Source of the DNA: Ensifer sp. LC163
GTDB lineage: Bacteria > Pseudomonadota > Alphaproteobacteria > Rhizobiales > Rhizobiaceae
NCBI RefSeq assembly: GCF_001695855.1
Contig: NZ_MBSS01000010.1
Coordinates: forward strand, 1-64,000
Direction: 5' to 3'
Length of the DNA: 64,000 nt
The notes below the pieces were generated by a model that was not told the origin of the DNA, made no database searches, and saw only the letters and a program-made list of their open reading frames with translations. Shown piece after piece: positions 60,403 to 64,000 of the stretch (positions are counted from its first letter, which is position 1; each line of letters begins with the position of its first letter). The position numbers were made by a program, and so were the translations under genes.

Positions 60403-61185
60403 ATGAGATCAATCCGACCTCACCGCCTCGCCCTGCTCACGATCCTCGCCGCCGGCCTTGGCGGCTCCGCAATGGCACAGGAAGGTGCCACCGGCACATC
60501 GTTCCTGGACAACTTCGACACGCTCGACACTGCCCACTGGTATGTTTCGGATGGCTGGAACAACGGGGCGCACCAAAACTGCACCTGGTCGAAGGAGCGG
60601 GCGGCTGTCGTCGACGGCATCCTCGAATTGAAGTTCGAGGAAGGCAAGACGGGCGAGCGCAACTATGCCTGCGGAGAAATCCAGACCCGCAAGCGCTTCG
60701 GCCACGGCACCTACGAAGCCCGCATCAAGGCGGCCGACGGATCGGGACTGAATTCGGCCTTCTTCACCTATATCGGCCCCGCCGACAAAAAGCCGCATGA
60801 CGAGATCGACTTCGAAGTGCTCGGCAAGAACCCGGCAAAGGTGCAGCTCAATCAATATGTGTCGGCCAAGGGCGGCAACGAGAAGCTCGCCGACGTGCCG
60901 GGCGGCGCCAATCAAGGGTTCAACGACTACGCCTTCGTCTGGGAGAAGGAGCGGATCCGCTATTACGTCAATGGCGAACTGGTCCACGAAGTGACCGATC
61001 CCGCCAAGATCCCGACCAACGCCCAGAAGATCTTCTTCAGCCTGTGGGGCACCGACACGCTCAGCGATTGGATGGGCACGTTCGCCTACAAGGGACCGAC
61101 GGCGCTGCAGGTAGACCGGATCGCCTTCACCGCGCCTGATGAAAAGTGCCAGTTCGCTGAATCCGTCGCCTGCAAATTGAACTGA
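60403..61185 (+). CDS. exoK: Secreted endo-glycanase ExoK
   Basis: The 260-residue GH16 enzyme has a signal peptide (about 1-26, ending SAMA-QE), R-x-x-F-G-x-G-T-Y-E-A-R-I (about 91-103) and the active-site motif D-E-I-D-F-E-V-L-G (about 130-138) with its catalytic nucleophile and acid/base glutamates. ExoK cleaves nascent succinoglycan into low-molecular-weight chains. AAAGGA precedes the ATG, which lies 2 bp after the exoH stop. Confidence 0.95.
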   Translation: MRSIRPHRLALLTILAAGLGGSAMAQEGATGTSFLDNFDTLDTAHWYVSDGWNNGAHQNCTWSKERAAVVDGILELKFEEGKTGERNYACGEIQTRKRFGHGTYEARIKAADGSGLNSAFFTYIGPADKKPHDEIDFEVLGKNPAKVQLNQYVSAKGGNEKLADVPGGANQGFNDYAFVWEKERIRYYVNGELVHEVTDPAKIPTNAQKIFFSLWGTDTLSDWMGTFAYKGPTALQVDRIAFTAPDEKCQFAESVACKLN

Positions 61186-61208
61186 GGACGGCAGAACGCC
61201 GCCGCATC

Positions 61209-61241
61209 CGTGCATCGCAACGCCAAACGTTGCGATGCACG
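61209..61241 (+). terminator. Perfect hairpin between exoK and exoL
   Basis: CGTGCATCGCAACG (61209-61222) and CGTTGCGATGCACG (61228-61241) form a 14-bp perfect stem with a CCAAA loop, followed by ATTTCTT. It lies in the 106-bp gap between exoK and exoL, inside an apparent operon, and probably causes partial termination or mRNA processing. Confidence 0.75.
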
Positions 61242-61291
61242 ATTTCTTGAATCATGCTTGGCTCGGGCTGAGCAGGAAAACGGAAGTTTTC

Positions 61292-62494
61292 ATGCTGCAG
61301 ATACTTTATTTCGCACAGGATCTGGCTGACCCCGCGGTTCGCCGCCGGATCCTGATGCTTACGGCGGGCGGTGCACGCGTGACGCTCGCCGGCTTTCGCC
61401 GTGGTGCGAACGCATTGGCGGCGATCGACGGCATCGACCCGATCGAACTCGGCACCACGCGCGATGGTCGCTTTGCCCAGCGCGTTGTAGCCATCACCAA
61501 GGCCTGCCTGTCTCTGCCCGCCAAGTTGCGCGCCATCAGCCGGCCCGACCTGATCATCGCGCGCAACCTCGACATGCTGGCCATCGCCAACAAGGCGGTT
61601 TCCATGTTCGGCGGCGATGTTCCCGTTGTCTATGAATGCCTCGACATTCATCGCCTGCTTCTGCGCGAGGATGTGGCCGGACGGGCCATACGTGCCAGTG
61701 AGGCCTATCTCGGACGCAATGCGCGGCTGCTGATCACCAGTTCTCCCGCCTTTGTCGAACATTATTTCCGCCCACTGTCGGGCCTGGATACGCCGGTCAT
61801 GCTTCTCGAGAACAAGGTGCTGGAACTCGGCGAGCGCGACAGCCCACGGGTCGCAGCAGTTACCACACCGCGACCGAACGGCCCCTGGCGGATCGGCTGG
61901 TTCGGCGCACTGCGCTGCCGTAAGTCGCTCGAACTGCTTTCGGCGTTTTCCCGTCGCATGGAAGGCCGCTTCGAAATCGTCCTTCGCGGCAGGCCCGCCT
62001 ATTCCGAATTCGATGATTTCGACGGCTTCATTCGCAATGAGCCGCACATGGCCTTCCATGGCCCCTACCGCAGTCCCGAAGACCTCGGTGCGATCTATGA
62101 CGAGATCGATTTCACCTGGGCGATCGATTTCTTCGAGGAGGGCCAGAACTCCAAATGGCTGCTTCCGAACCGGCTCTATGAGGGCTGCCGCTACGGTCGG
62201 GTTCCGATCGCCATGCGCGGTACGGAGACCGCCCGCTTCCTGGCAGTCCGTGGCCTCGGTTTTCTGCTTGATGAAGCAGAGCCGGAGAACCTCGTTTCGC
62301 TTCTCGGAGACGTCGATGCCGGCCGCTATGCGGATGCATCACACCGGGTGACCGCCTGCAATTCCGACACCTGGGTCTTCGGCCGCAATGACTGCGAGAA
62401 CCTCGTCAGGCGTTTGTCGGCAATCACATCGAAGGCCCCGGAGCCCGCGACGCCGCTTTCTCACGCCCGTCAAAACGAAGGTGGTTTGTCATGA
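61292..62494 (+). CDS. exoL: Glucosyltransferase ExoL
   Basis: The 400-residue glycosyltransferase (GT-B-like) has I-L-Y-F-A-Q-D-L-A-D (about 4-13), R-R-I-L-M-L-T-A-G-G (about 18-27), Y-E-C-L-D-I-H (about 109-115), W-R-I-G-W-F-G-A-L-R-C (about 198-208) and a C-terminal donor site near R-L-Y-E-G-C-R-Y-G-R-V-P. ExoL adds the third sugar of the repeat unit. GGAAG lies 5 bases before the ATG at 61292; the frame is open 19 codons upstream without a good site. The stop overlaps the exoA start. Confidence 0.92.
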   Translation: MLQILYFAQDLADPAVRRRILMLTAGGARVTLAGFRRGANALAAIDGIDPIELGTTRDGRFAQRVVAITKACLSLPAKLRAISRPDLIIARNLDMLAIANKAVSMFGGDVPVVYECLDIHRLLLREDVAGRAIRASEAYLGRNARLLITSSPAFVEHYFRPLSGLDTPVMLLENKVLELGERDSPRVAAVTTPRPNGPWRIGWFGALRCRKSLELLSAFSRRMEGRFEIVLRGRPAYSEFDDFDGFIRNEPHMAFHGPYRSPEDLGAIYDEIDFTWAIDFFEEGQNSKWLLPNRLYEGCRYGRVPIAMRGTETARFLAVRGLGFLLDEAEPENLVSLLGDVDAGRYADASHRVTACNSDTWVFGRNDCENLVRRLSAITSKAPEPATPLSHARQNEGGLS

Positions 62495-63489
62495 ACACAA
62501 CAGATCTGACGTCGACGCGCAGCCTGATCGTCATCCCCTGCCTGAACGAGGCCGAGCATATCGAGGCTCTGGTCGACAAGCTTCGCCCGTCGATCGCGCC
62601 GCTCAATGCGGTCATCCTGATCGTCGATGGCGGCAGCACCGATGGCACCCGTGAAATCGCGGCTCGGCTGGCCGACGACGATCCGTCGGTCCTGACGCTC
62701 GATAATCCCCAGCGCATCCAGAGCGCCGCAATCAATCTTGCGATAGCCGAGTATGGCTCGTCCTTCGATTATCTTCTCCGCATCGATGCTCACGGCACCT
62801 ATCCGGACGACTATTGCCAGAGGCTGGTCGAGGAAGTGACCGCAGCGGGCGCAGACTCCGTCGTCGTTGCCATGCAGACGGTCGGCTTCACGCCCTTTCA
62901 AAAGGCAACGGCCTACGCCCAGAATTCCAAACTCGGAAATGGCGGCGCCAAACACCGGCTTGGGGCTACCAGCCATTGGGCCGACCACGGACATCATGCG
63001 CTGATGCGGATTGCAGCCTTCACGGCAATTGGCGGTTATGACGAGAGCTTCAGCCACAACGAAGACGCCGAGTTCGACTATCGGTTCCGCAAGGCCGGCT
63101 ACCGTATCTGGATGACCGACCGAACGAGCATGGTCTATTATCCCCGGGCAAAGATCGGGCCGCTGTTCCGGCAGTATTTCAGCTATGGCCGGGGCCGAGC
63201 CCGCAATGTGCTCAAGCATCGCGTCGTGCCAAGCCTGCGCCAACTGCTGCCGCTCGCCGTGGCGCCGGTGGCAATCGGCGCATTGCTTGCCGTCATCAAC
63301 TGGATTGCCGTCGTCCCGGTCGTCCTCTGGGCCGCAGCCTGCATTGGTTACGGCGCCTGGATGGCACTTGGCCAGAAGAATCCTTACGGTCCGCTGGCCG
63401 CGGTTTCGGCCATGGTGATGCATTTCGCCTGGTCCGCCGGGTTCTGGCGCGAGTTGCTTGACCTTCGCAGCAGGCGGGTCGCACCATGA
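62491..63489 (+). CDS. exoA: Glucosyltransferase ExoA
   Basis: The 332-residue GT2 enzyme has V-I-P-C-L-N-E-A-E-H-I-E (about 14-25), I-V-D-G-G-S-T-D-G-T (about 45-54) and R-I-D-A-H-G-T-Y-P (about 91-99), then hydrophobic segments near 255-310 that anchor it to the membrane. ExoA adds the second sugar (first glucose) to lipid-linked galactose. It overlaps exoL (ATGA) and exoM (ATGA), so translation is coupled. Confidence 0.94.
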   Translation: MNTTDLTSTRSLIVIPCLNEAEHIEALVDKLRPSIAPLNAVILIVDGGSTDGTREIAARLADDDPSVLTLDNPQRIQSAAINLAIAEYGSSFDYLLRIDAHGTYPDDYCQRLVEEVTAAGADSVVVAMQTVGFTPFQKATAYAQNSKLGNGGAKHRLGATSHWADHGHHALMRIAAFTAIGGYDESFSHNEDAEFDYRFRKAGYRIWMTDRTSMVYYPRAKIGPLFRQYFSYGRGRARNVLKHRVVPSLRQLLPLAVAPVAIGALLAVINWIAVVPVVLWAAACIGYGAWMALGQKNPYGPLAAVSAMVMHFAWSAGFWRELLDLRSRRVAP

Positions 63490-64000
63490 CCGAGACAGCC
63501 ACCGAAATGACCGGAGATGTTCGCGTCGACATCGCGGTCTGCACGTTTCGTCGGGCCGAGCTTGCCGAAACGCTGCGCTCGCTCGCTGCCATTGCGGTGC
63601 CCGGCGGGACGGCAATCCGCATCATCGTCGCCGACAACGACGTGCATCCAAGTGCGGCCGGCCTTGTCGACGCGCTGAGGCTCGAAATTCCCTTTGAGAT
63701 TGACTATGTGCATTGCCCGGCAAGCAACATCTCGATCGCCCGCAACGCCTGCCTCGATAAAGCGCACGGCGACTACCTTGCCTTTGTCGACGACGACGAA
63801 ACGGTTTCGCGTGACTGGCTGGTGCGTCTGTTGGAAACGGCCGCGGCCACCGGGGCCGAGGCGGTTCTCGGCCCGGTCCGCGCCGGGTATGACCTGTCCG
63901 CACCGTCCTGGATGCGGCGCGGCGATTTTCATTCGACGCGACCCGTGTGGGTCGGCGGCGAGATTGTGACGGGCTACACCTGCAACGTCCTGCTCGACCC
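63486..64000 (+). CDS. exoM: Glucosyltransferase ExoM (5' part, cut by window edge)
   Basis: The first 171 codons of a GT2 enzyme: D-I-A-V-C-T-F-R-R-A-E-L-A-E-T-L (about 15-30), V-A-D-N-D-V (about 51-56), I-S-I-A-R-N-A-C-L-D (about 88-97) and the D-x-D motif A-F-V-D-D-D-E-T (about 106-113). ExoM adds the fourth sugar. It overlaps exoA by ATGA and runs past the window end; exoO, N and P would follow by comparison with S. meliloti. Confidence 0.93.
   Translation, partial: MTETATEMTGDVRVDIAVCTFRRAELAETLRSLAAIAVPGGTAIRIIVADNDVHPSAAGLVDALRLEIPFEIDYVHCPASNISIARNACLDKAHGDYLAFVDDDETVSRDWLVRLLETAAATGAEAVLGPVRAGYDLSAPSWMRRGDFHSTRPVWVGGEIVTGYTCNVLLD

Noticed and set aside
1-64000. CRISPR arrays, rRNA or tRNA genes, replication origin (repABC)
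   Set aside because: No regularly spaced repeats, rRNA-like sequence, clear tRNA fold or rep gene was seen on either strand.

Overview
The window is high-GC DNA from a Rhizobiaceae member, most like Sinorhizobium/Ensifer. The main evidence is a nearly complete succinoglycan (exo) cluster at 47.5-64 kb, in the order known from the S. meliloti pSymB megaplasmid: exoB, Z, Q, F, Y, X, U, V, W, T, H, K, L, A and the start of exoM. Supporting evidence is two intergenic palindromic elements that I recognise, from memory, as typical of these genomes. The many ABC importers and catabolic operons with local LysR, GntR or MocR regulators suit a chromid or megaplasmid. I saw no rRNA, tRNA, CRISPR array or replication origin.

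Layout. 0.16-3.2 kb: a probable small mobile element with a tyrosine recombinase, a coupled small ORF, an NTF2-like protein and a NUDIX hydrolase, bounded by matched, inverted arrays of GTTGCTTTT-type repeats. 3.2-3.9 kb: no recognisable gene. 3.9-4.7 kb: a two-gene unit with an orphan FliN/SctQ-type protein. 5-12 kb: a periplasmic cyclase-family hydrolase with divergent LysR, an S41 peptidase-like protein, a group II PLP decarboxylase, and an SbmA/YddA-type ABC protein whose nucleotide-binding domain looks degenerate.

12.1-23.7 kb: a nitrogen-compound regulon (ureidoglycine aminohydrolase, FadR-type GntR regulator, flavin-reductase-like protein, hydantoin/allantoin-racemase-like protein, two amidohydrolases and a Dpp/Opp-type importer), with similar GntR-type operators at both promoters. 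24-25.2 kb: a decayed HlyD-type gene fused to a possible TetR remnant. 25.2-34.9 kb: an operon joining a polar amino-acid-type importer to a dimethylformamidase-like hydrolase, a class III aminotransferase, a BKACE (DUF849) enzyme, an SSAT-like N-acetyltransferase and an acetylpolyamine amidohydrolase-like deacetylase, with divergent LysR.

34.9-39.5 kb: thioesterase, nucleoside 2-deoxyribosyltransferase, pentapeptide-repeat protein, and a MocR regulator whose probable operator repeats recur before a DUF983 gene. 39.6-47.2 kb: a Dpp-type importer operon ending in a luciferase-like flavin monooxygenase and two carboxymuconolactone-decarboxylase/AhpD-fold proteins.

47.5-64 kb: succinoglycan synthesis. 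ExoB supplies UDP-galactose; ExoY/ExoF prime the lipid carrier; ExoA, L, M, U and W extend the octasaccharide; ExoZ, H and V add acetyl, succinyl and pyruvyl groups; ExoT and ExoQ export and polymerise; ExoK trims the polymer; ExoX restrains ExoY. exoI, normally between exoT and exoH, is absent. Several perfect hairpins lie at convergent gene ends and inside operons.
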